From: Isoetes taiwanensis
Lineage: Eukaryota > Streptophyta > Lycopodiopsida > Isoetales > Isoetaceae
DNA length: 64,000 bases
Direction: 5' to 3'
Assembly (NCBI GenBank): GCA_021234155.1
Contig: JAJEKV010000062.1
Span: 372,001-436,000 of the forward strand
The position numbers were made by a program, and so were the translations under genes. Of this stretch, positions 48,645 to 60,284 are shown piece after piece (position 1 is the first letter of the stretch; each line of letters opens with the position of its first letter). The notes beneath the pieces were generated by a model. The model did no database searches, was not told where the DNA came from, and saw only the letters and a list, made by a program, of their open reading frames with translations.

Positions 48645-49222
48645 TTCTCGACTCGCGAGTCGAGAATCCCTCACCCAGCCAGCACTCCAGGATCTACTCT
48701 CCCTATTCTCGGCTCACGCAAACACTCCTATTCTCGACTCTCGAGTCGAGATTGCCTCACCTACCCAACACTCCAGGATTTATTCCCCCACACTCGCCTC
48801 GCTATTACACTCCATATTCTCAACTCGCGAGTCGAGAATGCCTCAGCCAGCCAATGCTAATCTACTCCCCCCATTCTCGAAACGTGAGTCGAAAATGTGG
48901 CCATCCAGACTGGATCCCTCTACTCCAGCACCTTTGAGGATAGGGGCTCAGTCTTGGTGGTCGCATACTAGATATGCGAGTCGAGAGGACCATAAGGAGG
49001 GTTGAGAGGCTTTCTCAACTCACATTCTAGTGCATTCTCCAGTGTCGAGTTGCAGCTGCCTCTATCCAGTCAGAGCCACTCTCCTTCGAACCATCTTCTT
49101 CGAATATTGCGAAGGGGAGGGGCTCAGACTGGATGGAGGCCTCTGCAACTAACCACAAGACAATGCAATTGAACTGCATCCTTAAGGAGGGCTGAGGGGC
49201 TTTATCGACTCGCGAGTCGAGA
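48645..49222. repeat. Repeated palindromes, core CTCGACTCGCGAGTCGAG
   Basis: Perfect or near-perfect palindromes occur at 48645-48666, 48731-48751 (ACTCTCGAGT core), 48817-48838, 48874-48895 (degenerate), ~48968-48986 (one arm) and 49204-49222. The first three are spaced 86 bases apart and separated by related sequence (CTCACCCAGCCAGCACTCCAGGA-like), so this is a decayed ~86-bp tandem array with one hairpin per unit. Confidence 0.8.
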
Positions 49223-49422
49223 AGGCCATCGTCTTACACACAGCAATGCAGACTCCTTATCCCACATCCGCCCTTAACATGCCCAAGCTCCAATGCATTC
49301 TCCAGTGTCGAGTTGCAGGTGCCGCTATCCAATCAGAGCCACTCTCTTTCGAACCATCTTCCTCGAATATTGCAAAGGGGAGGGGCTCAGACTGGGTGGA
49401 GGCCTCTGTGACTAACCACAGG
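49031..49422. repeat. Direct duplication of a ~130-bp block
   Basis: 49031-49160 and 49294-49422 share order and nearly all bases (TGCATTCTCCAGTGTCGAGT, CAGAGCCACTCTC, TTCGAATATTGC, GGGGAGGGGCTCAGACTGG, GAGGCCTCTG, ACTAACCACA). Offset is 263 bases, with a palindrome unit between them. Confidence 0.85.
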
Positions 49423-49429
49423 GGAATGC

Positions 49430-50080
49430 ATTCCAACCAAAACTACCAAAACATAGAGCTGTTCGCGAGTTACTCCGACTGGTTTCTCCCTTGCTCAACA
49501 TCTCTCAACCCAGTGAGTGTCTCGACCCTGAAATATGGTCAACAAAGAAACAACAAATCGATCAAGCTTTTGAGCAGTTCCACATTCTAAACAAGTCTAA
49601 CATGCCTAACAAGATCTCTGAAATAAGAATCCTAATAAAACAGTGGCTAGCACTCACCTCTTCTCGCAAGTACTCTTTGGGCCATTGGATCATAGATCAT
49701 GCAGCCTCTCCGAGGGTCTTTGTTTCTTCTGTCGGTCTCATCAACAAGGCATCTCCATCAAAAACTTGTGTCAAAGTGATTCTTGTGTATCACGTCTCCA
49801 TGGCGCTGCAGTGAAGAGTGCCCGTGTCCTCTAGCTCATCTCCTACTGCTAGCTTGGCCCCACGTACATCGATCAAATCATCTAGTTTCAACAAAACACT
49901 CAGTTAGACGGAGATACAGATTAAACCGCTGCTAGGAGCTTACAGCGTCGTGGCGCCATGCCGAGAAGTCGTTCAGAATCTCTCTCGGCATCCCGTTGCT
50001 AAGACCCGATAAAACTATACGCCCGATAAACTCCTCTACCCCGATACACTTAGTCCACTGAAATGTAAAATTTCGAATTA
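49430..50080. other. No gene recognised
   Basis: Short plus-strand open frames without family resemblance. Confidence 0.4.
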
Positions 50081-50740
50081 GTGTTTGGGCGGGCTAAAGA
50101 TGGTCGTGCTGTACCCTTAGCCCGCTGTTCTCCCTTGAATGATTGTATGTCCTTTATTTCAAATTTAAGAACACGCCGAAACCTGTTTTTTACGTGCAGT
50201 CTCAAAATCACAAAGTACCGGAAGAGACTAAGTTTAGAAGGGAATTCGAGCAGCAAGAGACAGCACCAACATCAAGAGATGATGACTATAACAAAGAAGC
50301 ACGGCGCTGGATCGGAGCCGGGTTCTAGTGGAACGAAGAAACGAAAGACCATGCCTCCCGGTAAGATCTCAATTTTGATTCGATTCGTCTACTTGTTCTG
50401 ACGATATGTTAACCTTGCAGCATTTATGGCGGAGACACTTGTCATCACTGATAGAACTCCCATCCTTGAAGGATTGGAGACAGAGCTGCTGGAAACCCCT
50501 GCGGATTGCTGGTGGTATGTCGAAGTAACATCTTGTGGGAAAGAAAAAGATCTGTTTTTCTGGCAAAGGGATAAAAGAAGTTCCGGCGACAAGTATAAGA
50601 AGGTCGGTGTGGTCCTCTCTGCTGCTGCCCCAGATACAAGACATGTTACTTTGTATGTGGAAGACGTGTTGAAAGGAAAATTTTACCACACCAGAAAATT
50701 GCCAGTCTTCTATATCGATGAGCAAGGCCAAGGGGAGTGA
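50081..50740 (+). CDS. Unrecognised two-exon protein gene with 60-bp intron
   Basis: Exon 1 (50081-50360) ends ATGCCTCCCG before a strong GTAAGA donor, and exon 2 (50421-50740) follows AACCTTGCAG. The join is in frame. The intron is 60 bp. The start could be at 50081 or the downstream ATG at ~50279. Exon 1 ends in a basic stretch (SSGTKKRKTMPP) resembling a nuclear signal. Exon 2 encodes 106 residues with LEGLETELLETPADCWWYVE, KEKDLFFWQRDKR and VTLYVEDVLKGKFYHTRKLP, suggesting a small beta-rich domain, then stops. A further open frame overlaps downstream (50718-51116), perhaps the rest of a frameshifted gene. No family recognised; a transposon or a fast-evolving host gene are both possible. 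Confidence 0.5.
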
Positions 50741-51190
50741 CAAAAGGCCAGTGCCTATAAATTGCCAGAACTTGGGCTGGAAGGATTTGGAAGGGATGAA
50801 GGAGGCTAGAACGCTCACTTCAAGGGAGCTCGGAATGGAGATTTTCAGGGTGAGGGAGAAGCTCTTTAACACAGGGATATTCACATCCAGCATGTTTAAG
50901 ACTTTAAAGCACTCAACAGTTACAAAGGATATTGTTGAGAGGGAGAACAGTCCAGAGAAGAGTGCAAGGTGCAAGTGGGGAAACAGAAAGCACTCCAGAG
51001 GATTCCGCTGCGGAAGACGACTCCCAGTTCTTGGATCCAGACGACTAAATAAGGAAGTCGCAGAGGGGGACCCAAAAGATGGATCACTTGGCTCAGTTTT
51101 ATCCACTGGGGATTAGCCACAAGTTGCTACTGGACATCAGACGGCTGAAGGTTTGCACTGGTGATGCGGTCCTCTTCAACTACAGGAATT
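50718..51190 (+). pseudogene. Possible continuation of the unrecognised gene in another frame
   Basis: The 132-codon frame (50718-51116) overlaps the end of the upstream exon by 23 bases in a different phase and contains EARTLTSRELGMEIFRVREK and FTSSMFKTLKHSTV. A third-frame segment at 51090-51190 has PLGISHKLLLDIRRLKVCTG. The alternating frames suggest one gene with frameshifts. Confidence 0.35.
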
Positions 51191-51540
51191 TAATCCAGCT
51201 CGCATGCTAGAGATTCTCAACCTCATGGGACTCAGATACACATTTTGGTTCTGCAAACTTATGCTCATTAATCTGTATTTAATGAATACTCTTCAGCAGC
51301 TTACTTGCATACAAGATGGAATCCATGACTTTAGCATCCATAAGAAATTAGAGTTCCTCCTACATCATCCGTCGTTGTTCAAAAAAGCCATACATTCTTG
51401 AGGTTGAGTCCTCTAAAGTAAGCGAGCAAGCTGATTGCGGTAGGACCAAGCTTGCCGAAATAGAACACAGATTCAAGGACATAGTTCTGCATAAAATTTG
51501 TGCCTAACCATTGAAAAATTGAGGGTTTTTATTTTTGTTA

Positions 51541-51680
51541 CTGGGAACGACGTTCCCAAATAGTGGGAACTAGTTTCAAAACTTAGTTCTAGTAACAAGC
51601 TATATGGAAACTTCCAAGGAAGTTTCCAGAACTCCAGACCCTCGAGAATCAGTTCCAGAATGGGAACCAATTTCCTAGCT
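51541..51680. repeat. Cluster of GGAA/TTCC inverted repeats
   Basis: Near-palindromic GGGAACGACGTTCCC, a perfect hairpin with arms GGAAACTTCC and GGAAGTTTCC around AA, and further GGGAAC, AGTTCC and TTCCAGAA words lie within 140 bases. Confidence 0.6.
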
Positions 51681-52828
51681 ATAGGTGAGCTGCGATGGAC
51701 AATAGATTGCCTACTTCAAAGGCCTATAACTCCAGTCGTAGACACTCGATTGAAATGATTTTGTTTCTTTGAATAGATTAGGTCCCAGCGTTTCTAGAAA
51801 TGTGGTTTTTCTTTTGTTTTGATCAAAGAAACCCAAAAGGAAAAGGGACAGGTCTCTGTTGTGTCTAAATTGTGAGCCCACTATTTGTGGATACCCTTCC
51901 TTAGGGGACGAAAAATTCTGCCAACATTTGACCCAATCCAAAATTGTTACTTCATACTAGAGATTAATCCAATGCTTCTGTATAGTGAACAAGATCACAC
52001 GGCAAGGGGATTGAAAAAGCGAAGGCTTATTACTTGTGCAAGATTAAGTAGCCATCAACTTGAGATTGGAGTGGGACATTTTTCTAAGGACTTAGATTTT
52101 GTCCTGTGGTTGAAGATGAAGCTCACCCATTCCTGCCCTGTCCTGTCTTTGGTGAGCTTCGGAGCAAGCACAACTTTTTTTGTAATTCCTTTTATGACAT
52201 GACATGCATAGATCTAATCAGGTTGAGAGACTATCTCCATGAGGGGTGGCACCATCAAAAAAAACTCTAGAGTTGAATATGAGATTGAAGAGAGTGATTT
52301 CAAGTAATAGATTGTTTTTTTTTTCTTTTCGCCAATGGATCTAAGGGTCTGAACGGTGTGAAAACTACATTGCCAATCATGTCACCATCGTTATTGTTCT
52401 AATTTTTTAGCATCAATTGATAACACAAACGCTCACGGGAGGATAGGATACATTAGAGAGAAAAGATTTCCTGCTTCAATTTCATGTGTAGCATCTACGT
52501 AGTCACAAATCTTGGCCAGGAGATGGCCACAACAATAGCTCCTATGGATGCTGATAAAATACAATTGGGGAATTTTCCCCGCAAAAAATCTTGGCGCGAG
52601 TAGTTTTCCAACAGCCTGTTGATGAAGATAAAAAGTGAAGTCCAAATAATTTAAATTCAAACGTACGTTTGCATCTGTACACATTTGATACACGGAAGGC
52701 ATCTCCCAGTTTACGATGTGTCTCCAACAAAACCGGTTCCTTGAACGGATTATGCTGCTTCCCTTCTGCTTTACGAAATTCAGCATGCTCCAGCGGACGC
52801 TCCTGATGGTACATTCCTTGGTTATATC
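51681..52828. other. No gene recognised; 3' flank of katanin locus
   Basis: Short open frames on both strands, none family-like. Confidence 0.4.
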
Positions 52829-55800
52829 TTAACATACTGCATCTAGCGCCACTGTTAGATCTGATGCAGCCCTTCCGATGTCATTTTTCCTTCTGCGTCA
52901 GTTTCATTCAAAATGTCATGTAACTTTCACAAACGAGTTAGTTTAATTGCATTTTAGTGTACCAACCGAGAAAGTGGCTTCAACGTTCCCCTGACCGCTT
53001 GCAATTCTGTAAAACACTTGTTGCACTTTTCATGCCTGACAGCATAGACATTTTGTCTCTTATTTTCCTGTGTGACAAATTGAAAGATTTCATTGCAGAC
53101 TTACCGCTGCTCAGCCTGGAGATTCACCCCTATGGAGGGAGATGTAGAAAGTGTACTTTGTATAATTGATCCAAAGCTTTTCAGGAGAATTGACAATGTT
53201 GAAATTGCTGTTGTGATATGCCTACATTACAAACCAGTAAAACCTTTATTAACTAGTCATAATGCAATTATAAAATTAGCAGCCATACCTGTCAACACTA
53301 CTGCTCAACAGAATATTGAGCAACGGGATGACCATCGCAAAGGTATCTAATGTCAGCAACTCACTTCCTTCAAGTATCATGCTAAATACATCACAAAGTA
53401 CCTGCAATAATAAATATGAATGTCGTGTAACTTGTGAAGATAATCAATATGCACGAAGAAGATTATCAATATAAGAAGCACATACTGCATTATCAGCTAG
53501 CCTTTTCATTGTGTCAATGGCCCCCTTGAAATCTGCCCTTTCCCAAAATCTTCGCACAATCTGATTTGCCAAATGCAATCATTAAAGAACCAACACCCGT
53601 AAGAAGAGCTTGGATATCTCAACAATCTGGCATAGTAATACCTGCAGTTTTGTAAGCCGCGACTGCAGAATGCCTGAAATATTGATATGCTGCTCCAACA
53701 ATTCAGCAATAGTGTCATCATTATCCCCACATTGAGATGACGTATCCATAATCTAACATGGAGAAAAACAGCCAAAATGACATAAAGAAATGTGCAGAGA
53801 AAAAAAAACTGAAACAGGAGAAAAGTGCAGCCACAGATCATAATATTATTGTATTGTACATGACCCAGGCTATATCACAATCACCATAATGTTTACATCT
53901 CATAATCCTAATAACGAACCTCTAAAGTACTGCCATCCACAAAGTCAAAAATAACTTGGGAGAGTATAGGCTTGTTGACAGAATAAACGTGTGCGCCAGC
54001 AAACTGGACAGAACTACGAAGTGTTTTGCACAAGAATTGAAGCAAAGTATTTAGCAGTTACAAGTAGTAATGACAATGCCCGTTTAGTCCTGTTTTAATT
54101 CTTTTAAAGTCGGGACGTTAAAAAGATTTTTCCCCATATTAAAAGTAAGGCCTGCATAATATGCAATCAAAATACAATATTTCATACCGATTTGTTCAAA
54201 TCAGCATCCTCAAGACATTTTTCCTTGCTTGTGTAGATGACAACAGGCACATCAAAGTTAAGGCTCCTGCTTCTCCTCTCTACATTGGCGGTAGGAGTTG
54301 TTGACTTCAAAATTTCCCCATGTCCTGCACATCATACATATAGATTAGAAATATATGAAGATGCAGGCCCCCATCTATTATGGACTCTTAAGTAGCGTCC
54401 CTCTAAGAACTACACAAAAACGTGTCCCTCTATCCATATGTACTTTAATGTTGATGTCATTATACCATTTTTGGAATTACAGGACTCAATATTGACATCC
54501 CCAGTTTTAATTGGCACTAGATTCTGCTGCTTGGTTGAAGAAATAGTATGTAGAAGGTTTCAATTTCATTACTTCCTCTCTTCTAGATATAGAAAGCAGA
54601 AACAAAAATGAACATCATGCAAAAAGAAAGGGACTTGGCAGAAGTATCATACCGGCAAGGACTTGGCAGGATGTAGATTTTCTAGGTAGATGGTTACCAA
54701 GAGTAGAACTTTTTCGATTTTGAGCCGCTTCTTTCAATATCACATTTGCACTGCTATCAACTTTATCTGTGTCATGTTCTTCAGGAACATGCTGTGACAA
54801 CCTTTCTGCTGAATAATTTTGAAGTTGCGAGGAGTTATCTTTTCTAACGTCATCCAGTTCAACTTGTATGTGATTATTCCTAGCCCCATTGTAGGCCAAA
54901 CTAGTCTTATCAGAAGCAGCACGTATTGGATGAGAATTTGAATCCCCAGACTGAACTCTAGTGACGGATCCCTTCCTTGGAGTGAGCACATAAGGTTGTG
55001 CCACAATGTTTGCAGGTGCAGACACTCTGCATGAACGAGGAGTCTTTGGGGCAGTGGGAAAGTTCTCTACAGCATGTATATCAAGTTTTACTGCCAGCAG
55101 ATGCAAAAGTCAAGAGCTAAAGCAGGGGACAACTCTTTTATATATTGAGGACTTAGCAAACACTTACACTTAGAAGATGACATCTTCGCATTTTTCGCAG
55201 GCGACTCCAGTATGGGAGGCGTTGTGCTCTTCAGTGGATGTTGTTCTCTTGTGTTGAGAGTGTCCTTTGCCATCACAACAGCATTTGTACGGGAGGCTGA
55301 ACTGATTTGTAATGGTGTTGCCTGCTAAAAACAGTATAGACAAAGTGATGAACTTAGCAGCTTATGTTTCCCTTGTTTCTACAAAAAAAAACCTCTTTTT
55401 ACAGCTTTTCCTGTTCCCCCATGCCCCCAACAAATTATTATGGCAGCCAATAGTCATTATACAGAAGAGATTCTATGGAATTATCATGATCATTTGAAAA
55501 TCCACATATTTCTTTGCAAGAATCTCCATACAACAATATAACTTGAAGTAGCAAAGCTTACCACCAAGTCCACAACCCAAACACTGACACAATTCTTGTT
55601 GTAAGAACAACCAAGAAGCTTTTCTTCATGAACGTTGAAGTCGGCAATTTTGGACCAGCTTACATCAACCACATCGTGGTATCTTAATGGCTCCCAAGAT
55701 AGTACCTGCACAAGGGAAAGGACACGAACTGAGACAGATAAAAAGCCTCTGCAGAGAGTGAGCTTGTGTGTTTAATTATGAGGAAGGAAAATACTGCCAG

Positions 55801-56531
55801 CCAAAAGACAGGGTCACATGACAATTGCAGCTATGATTATTAAATACATGATTCATGGAATTGCATACGTGAACTCTAAACTTTTTCGAGCCAAATTTAC
55901 AATAGCAATGAATATCGAGTAGGAAATAACCTTGAGATTTTCATGTGCTGCACAGAGCAAACTTCGGCCATCAGGATCAAACAACATTGCACGTAAGCCA
56001 GGAACCTAAGCAGCAAAAACTTACTGTCAGGACAGGTATCTCATGTTACACGGTCTTCAACCAACTCTAGAAATGATATTACTTACCTCTGGTCCAGACG
56101 ACCCAATAAGCTCAAAAGTTTCGAGGTCATAAAATTTGACAGTTTTGTCAACAGAACCTGGAAAGGATAAAAGGAAAATATTGCTTGTAAGATCTGTTAT
56201 GAGTGCAATGCCCGCGACTACCAAAGCCTCAGCAGCATCAAACGTTACAGATTCTACTGCGCTTGAATGCCCTGATAGACTCTGCATGATCCCCAAAGGG
56301 AAGCTTTAATCTACGAATTTATTCCAACAAGCACTAGTGAGCTATTGGATCAAAGCAAATGTTTTGGGGAAGACTTACAAGAATCGCATTGGGTTTTCCA
56401 ATTGCCCACATGTTTACTTTATGATCTTCGCCTCCAGTAACGAGTACCCTGGAGGACTTTCTGCCAATCTTGAGGCAGTTGACATCTGAAGTATGTGCTA
56501 CAAACTCCTCTGCGAGATCCAAGTCAAGGGG
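52829..56531 (-). pseudogene. Katanin p80 (KTNB1-type) gene with middle WD40 repeats deleted
   Basis: Exons with good splice sites, 5' to 3' on the minus strand: 56379-56531, ~56210-56281, 56087-56157, 55931-56005, 55562-55705, 55168-55321, 54653-55090, 54188-54324, 53642-53752, 53486-53560, 53289-53401, 53105-53221, 52967-53035, 52829-52892 (stop 52829-52831). N-terminal WD40 has [20 protein letters not shown] and GHSSAVESVTFDA. The last WD40 part has TVKFYDLETFELIGSSGPE and NVHEEKLLGCSYN. A linker follows, then the con80 domain (SRLTKLQ, RRFWERADFKGAID, TSPSIGVNLQAEQ). The protein is the targeting subunit of the microtubule-severing katanin complex. WD repeats ~2-5 are missing: VVAG is followed by an intron remnant and then SVDKTVKF. 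The frame stays open across this junction. Exon 1 was not found. Could be an expressed short form, an assembly gap or a pseudogene. Confidence 0.85.
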
Positions 56532-57160
56532 CTACATACATTTCCTTACGAACAAATAAAAAACGCGTCTCATCAAGCAAAAAGATGTTACAAGATTTCA
56601 TTCAAAGGATACGGAGTTTGTAGGCCCGTTTCATGCTGGTCGTCAAATGCAAATAACTAGAGAAATCGATTCCCACTCTTAAAAACTTTCCGAATCACGG
56701 ACATGAATCGTATTTCATGTTGTAGAAGCTCCGTTTGGTGGAAATATATTCGAATCAGCCAAGGAAGCCCCATCTTGCAAGCGGAAAACTGAAGCAAAGA
56801 TCAAGGAACCAATGGCCAAGCCACAAGCTGCAAAAACCACGGATCAAAGGGGGAAATGTCCGAAATCAACATATTGAAGGCCTGCGAGCTCAGATCTGAT
56901 GATTCTGGCAGATAAAGAGCTTGGAGCCGGAGTATAAGGCGGATCGAAGACGAAGAAAAGGAAGGATCTGCCCGTTGTGTTCCCCTGCGTTTGATTTTTT
57001 TTTTTTTCAAATGTGGAAGAGCGGGCCAATGTTATTATATTATGGACACCCTTTTAATGGCCATGGACGCAATAAGTGGCCACGACCTTGTGTCCTAGGG
57101 TCCCCTGCTACCCTGGAATTACAACAATTTTTGGTCGCTATTGACCCACATAAGGTCATC
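56532..57160. other. Upstream of katanin gene
   Basis: Expected to hold the first exon and promoter; no convincing N-terminal exon was seen. A T-run lies at 56993-57008. Confidence 0.4.
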
Positions 57161-57162
57161 AG

Positions 57163-57415
57163 GATTCCTCCACTTCATTAGCTAACGTAATGGCCTACTC
57201 ATGAGGCCTGAAAATAAAGTTATTCTTAATGTGGTGATGTGGCACAATCCCAACGGTTGGTGGTTTCATCCCGTAGAATACAAGTCATATATACCACTCA
57301 CGATTCCTCCACTTCATTACCTAACGTAATAGCCAGATCGTGAGGGTTGAAAGTAATGTGGTGATGTGCTGCAATCCTAACAGTTGATGATTCATCCTGT
57401 ATAATCTCCAATGAT
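57163..57415. repeat. Direct duplication, ~139-bp period
   Basis: GATTCCTCCACTTCATTA, CTAACGTAAT, ATGTGGTGATGTG and CATCC.GTA.AAT words recur at an offset of 139 bases (57163 and 57302). Confidence 0.75.
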
Positions 57416-58020
57416 CATGATTCTAACACGACCCAGATTAAGGGTAACTTTATTTTCATTCATGAGTGAACATTACTTCTTCCTTATTAGGGTTAGGTTT
57501 CATATATGACGCTCTTAATTTATTGAAAAGTAGAGCCATAGATGTTGTGTTAGGTTCTTCTCCAGGTACACGTACACGAGGGCAATTGTTTTTTAGTTTT
57601 TTTAGCTAGCTTGCCTAAACCCCCTACAATTCTAGCCTATCCACATTTCACGCCACATGGGACAAAACTTATGAGCATCGTTGGATCACAATTTTCTGAG
57701 ATCAACGGCTAGGAAAATTAGAAATTCCACTGAAATTTCCTTTCGCACACTTCAACTGTTAAATTTCATGGTCCTAAGGCCAATCCATTGGCTTATTTCA
57801 TATCTTGATTTCCACCGGACTCGATCTTTTTCCTGCAGTAGCTTATTTATATTTGGTTGATTTTTTTTATTATTATTATTTTTTTTAGCACACCAGCCCT
57901 ACCGGGCCTACAGCCTTTCCTCAAATTCTAGCCTATCCACGTGTAATTTCCACCTCATCAAAATCTGAAGTGGCATCAATCTACACCATTGAATCTCTAG
58001 TTTCATAAATCAAGGGTTAC
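57416..58020. other. No gene recognised
   Basis: AT-rich; TTATTATTATTATT-type run at ~57868-57885. Confidence 0.4.
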
Positions 58021-58239
58021 CTAAATTAGAAAATGGCCGAGAAAATACAACGGAGATGGGAGGAGCTGCAACCCGAGATCCTGCCTATAGCATTCTGGTG
58101 TCGTTGTTGCCTCTACGATTCTTGAATGTGCATTATGGTCAAATCTCATTTCAATCATCCTTTTCCGCATTTCTGGCTCTTCAAGGTTTAAAGCTTTGAA
58201 ATTAAAAGCTTCCAGACTCTGGCCAACAGATGCGGCCAT
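58021..58239 (-). CDS. Possible first exon of an unrecognised gene
   Basis: An ATG-started minus-strand frame (MAASVGQSLEAFNFKALNLE, then EPEMRKRMIEMRFDHNAH) has natural-looking composition and a CAAAGCTT-rich coding style. No family was identified and no downstream exon was linked. Confidence 0.3.
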   Translation of the reverse strand: MAASVGQSLEAFNFKALNLEEPEMRKRMIEMRFDHNAHSRIVEATTTPECYRQDLGLQLLPSPLYFLGHFLI

Positions 58240-59065
58240 AAAATGTACTCACGACTCTCGTTTTCCTTTTTTGTTTTTCTTATTCTAAAAGTTTTGATAT
58301 TAATCCTTTTACGTTTCCACCAATTCTATTCCGTGCATGCTGGAGGTGCTCGGCACTCGGGCCGGCCCGGCAGATTTTTTTTTTCGCCCGAGGATTCGAA
58401 GGCAAGATCCGTCTTGATGCATGCAATCCATTCTAAAAAGAAAAGAGTTGGATTGCAGTGTGTGGATCAATGTCTGGCTATATTTCTGCAAAGCGTGCTC
58501 TCTCATTTTGAGACGCTTCATTTAAACCAAAGATCTATCTTGCTATAGGACCATTTGCAAGGTGGGCGCTTCTGATCTAGGTAAACATTTTGCTTTTTTT
58601 ATCTGATCTTCCAAGCTTCTTCATTCATGTGTTCGATTTTTATTCTTTCTGCATACAATTTCGTTTGTTCAACCCTTTTCTTAGCATCATTTGTCCTTTT
58701 GTTGCATCCTCCAGATCCTTCATGTTATCAGGTGTCACAAAATCATAGGAGAAATGGCAAGCAGTTAATCTTCAAAAATGGTTGGCCTCCGGCTATGAAG
58801 TTTCATGTATTTCCTCTAGTATTCAGTTCAATAGACATGTGGGATCATGATGCATCAAGATGCAGAAGCTGCATTAATAATATAGAACACTTAGTACATT
58901 ACAAAGACCTGTGTCGGGACAATTTAACAAATGCATGGGAATTGTGAATCAGTTATTTTTGTAATGGTCGGTAAGGAATTCCTTAGTTCAAAGTTGAGGA
59001 AGTTTTGGTTGCTTTTTTTTTGTTCATTTGGATTGACTTGTTTGTTCTAACTTTATGCTTCTCTT
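58240..59065. other. No gene recognised
   Basis: Contains plus-strand exon-like pieces of unclear origin, e.g. before a GATCTAG/GTAAAC junction at ~58580, and a short open frame at 58627-58947. Confidence 0.35.
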
Positions 59066-59072
59066 ATGGAGC

Positions 59073-59140
59073 TATAAGCTTATGCGACAGATGGGTGATG
59101 GAACTTATGGAACTGTATGGAAAGCAATAAATCGTTTAAC
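59073..59140 (+). pseudogene. Fragment of a MAK/MHK-type protein kinase first exon
   Basis: The frame reads YKLMRQMGDGTYGTVWKAIN: the glycine-rich ATP loop (GDGTYGTVW) of RCK-family kinases, with the initiator ATGGAG seven bases upstream but out of frame by a small deletion. The following VAIK lysine segment is missing. Only about 23 codons remain. Confidence 0.55.
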
Positions 59141-59249
59141 TGTGTGTGTTGCTTTAAGACTTACAATGGACTTAAATGTGGCTTGTGGCTTGATTTTATT
59201 ATGTGTTATTTCACCACTTGGTTCTTTTAATTATCTTCTCTTGCTCCCC

Positions 59250-60110
59250 TGTTCTAAGGAGTTTATAGAGCAGCGGAGGATCTCGTTAGAAGGTACTTGC
59301 ATAGGCTTGCATAGCATCCTATACTAATGAAAGGTGAGGAGCTTAGATTATTTCTTCAATCAATTGGACGAGGCTTCAAGAATGTTGGATGAAGCTGTAA
59401 AACTTCCACGTCAATTATTTGGCGATGGGAATAGCAACATCCTCGTGCCACAGAAAGCAACATTGCCTGCTAAGGGGGGTAAAGATCTCTTTAGAATGTT
59501 TAAGGAACTTAAGCAGTCAGTTACAAACGACTGGGGTGGAGCAAAACCTCATGTTATCGAAGAGGACAAGGAATTTATTGAAAGAAAGGAAAAATTGCAG
59601 GATCTTAAGCAAGAACTAATAGATGCATCCCAGCAGGTAATTTGGCTTCATGTCATATCATTTGCAGTTTTGTAGTTAACATTCTTCACTTAACTGTCTG
59701 CATTGTACCATTCTTTTTCTTCCTTAAACTCAATATTAAAGCAACGCTCAGTAAAAAGTTGCAAGGACAGCTACATGCAGTGGCATGGCAAATTGATGTA
59801 GAGAAAAATGTGAGTGTCTTTTGCTTTGTGACCTTTGCATGCCAGACTGCTATGATTCCTTGTTAACATACATTCACAAATTTCGTCATTGGTATCTAAA
59901 AATTGAAGATTACCTCTTATTGGTACTTGTCCTTCTCTCATCTCTGTTTGAGCAGGCTGAAGTCCTGGTAAAAACTCAGCAAGAGCTTGAAATATCCCCA
60001 GGATTTGCAGTTTTTGTTGCAGAAGAAGGTCCATCCTATAGATTCCGAGACTGTTGTTGGATAGGATCTGGTGGTGCATTATTATTCCAGACAAGTAAAT
60101 AATGGATGTG
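59250..60110 (+). pseudogene. Sorting nexin 2 (SNX2-type) gene fragment
   Basis: 59258-59640 encodes, across three phases, EFIEQRRISLE, a HPILMK.EELRLFLQSIG segment and then an open stretch with ASRMLDEAVKLPRQLFGDGN, FRMFKELKQSVTNDWGG and EDKEFIERKEKLQ. It ends at a CAG/GTAATT donor. 59956 onward (acceptor AGCAG) gives AEVLVKTQQELE and then decays. This covers the end of the PX domain and the start of the BAR domain of plant SNX2, an endosomal retromer-associated protein. An in-frame stop in the HR/LA segment and at least two frameshifts show that it is dead. The N-terminus and most of the BAR domain are absent. Confidence 0.85.
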
Positions 60111-60284
60111 AACTTAAACCTTTTTCCACAGTTTCGGCACCGAATCCTCAGGTTGCTGGTGCAAATGATGGTAGCATGTACACATTGGTAAGCTTACAAA
60201 CCTAGCATGTATATTTGTTATAGATACTTAATTTATTAATGTCAAAGCAAAACTACTGATCTATTTATTTTTGCAGGTCTTCAA

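Noticed and set aside
48645-49222. CRISPR-like spaced palindromic repeats
   Set aside because: The host is a plant nuclear genome; units are few, spacers are related to one another rather than unique, and there are no cas genes.
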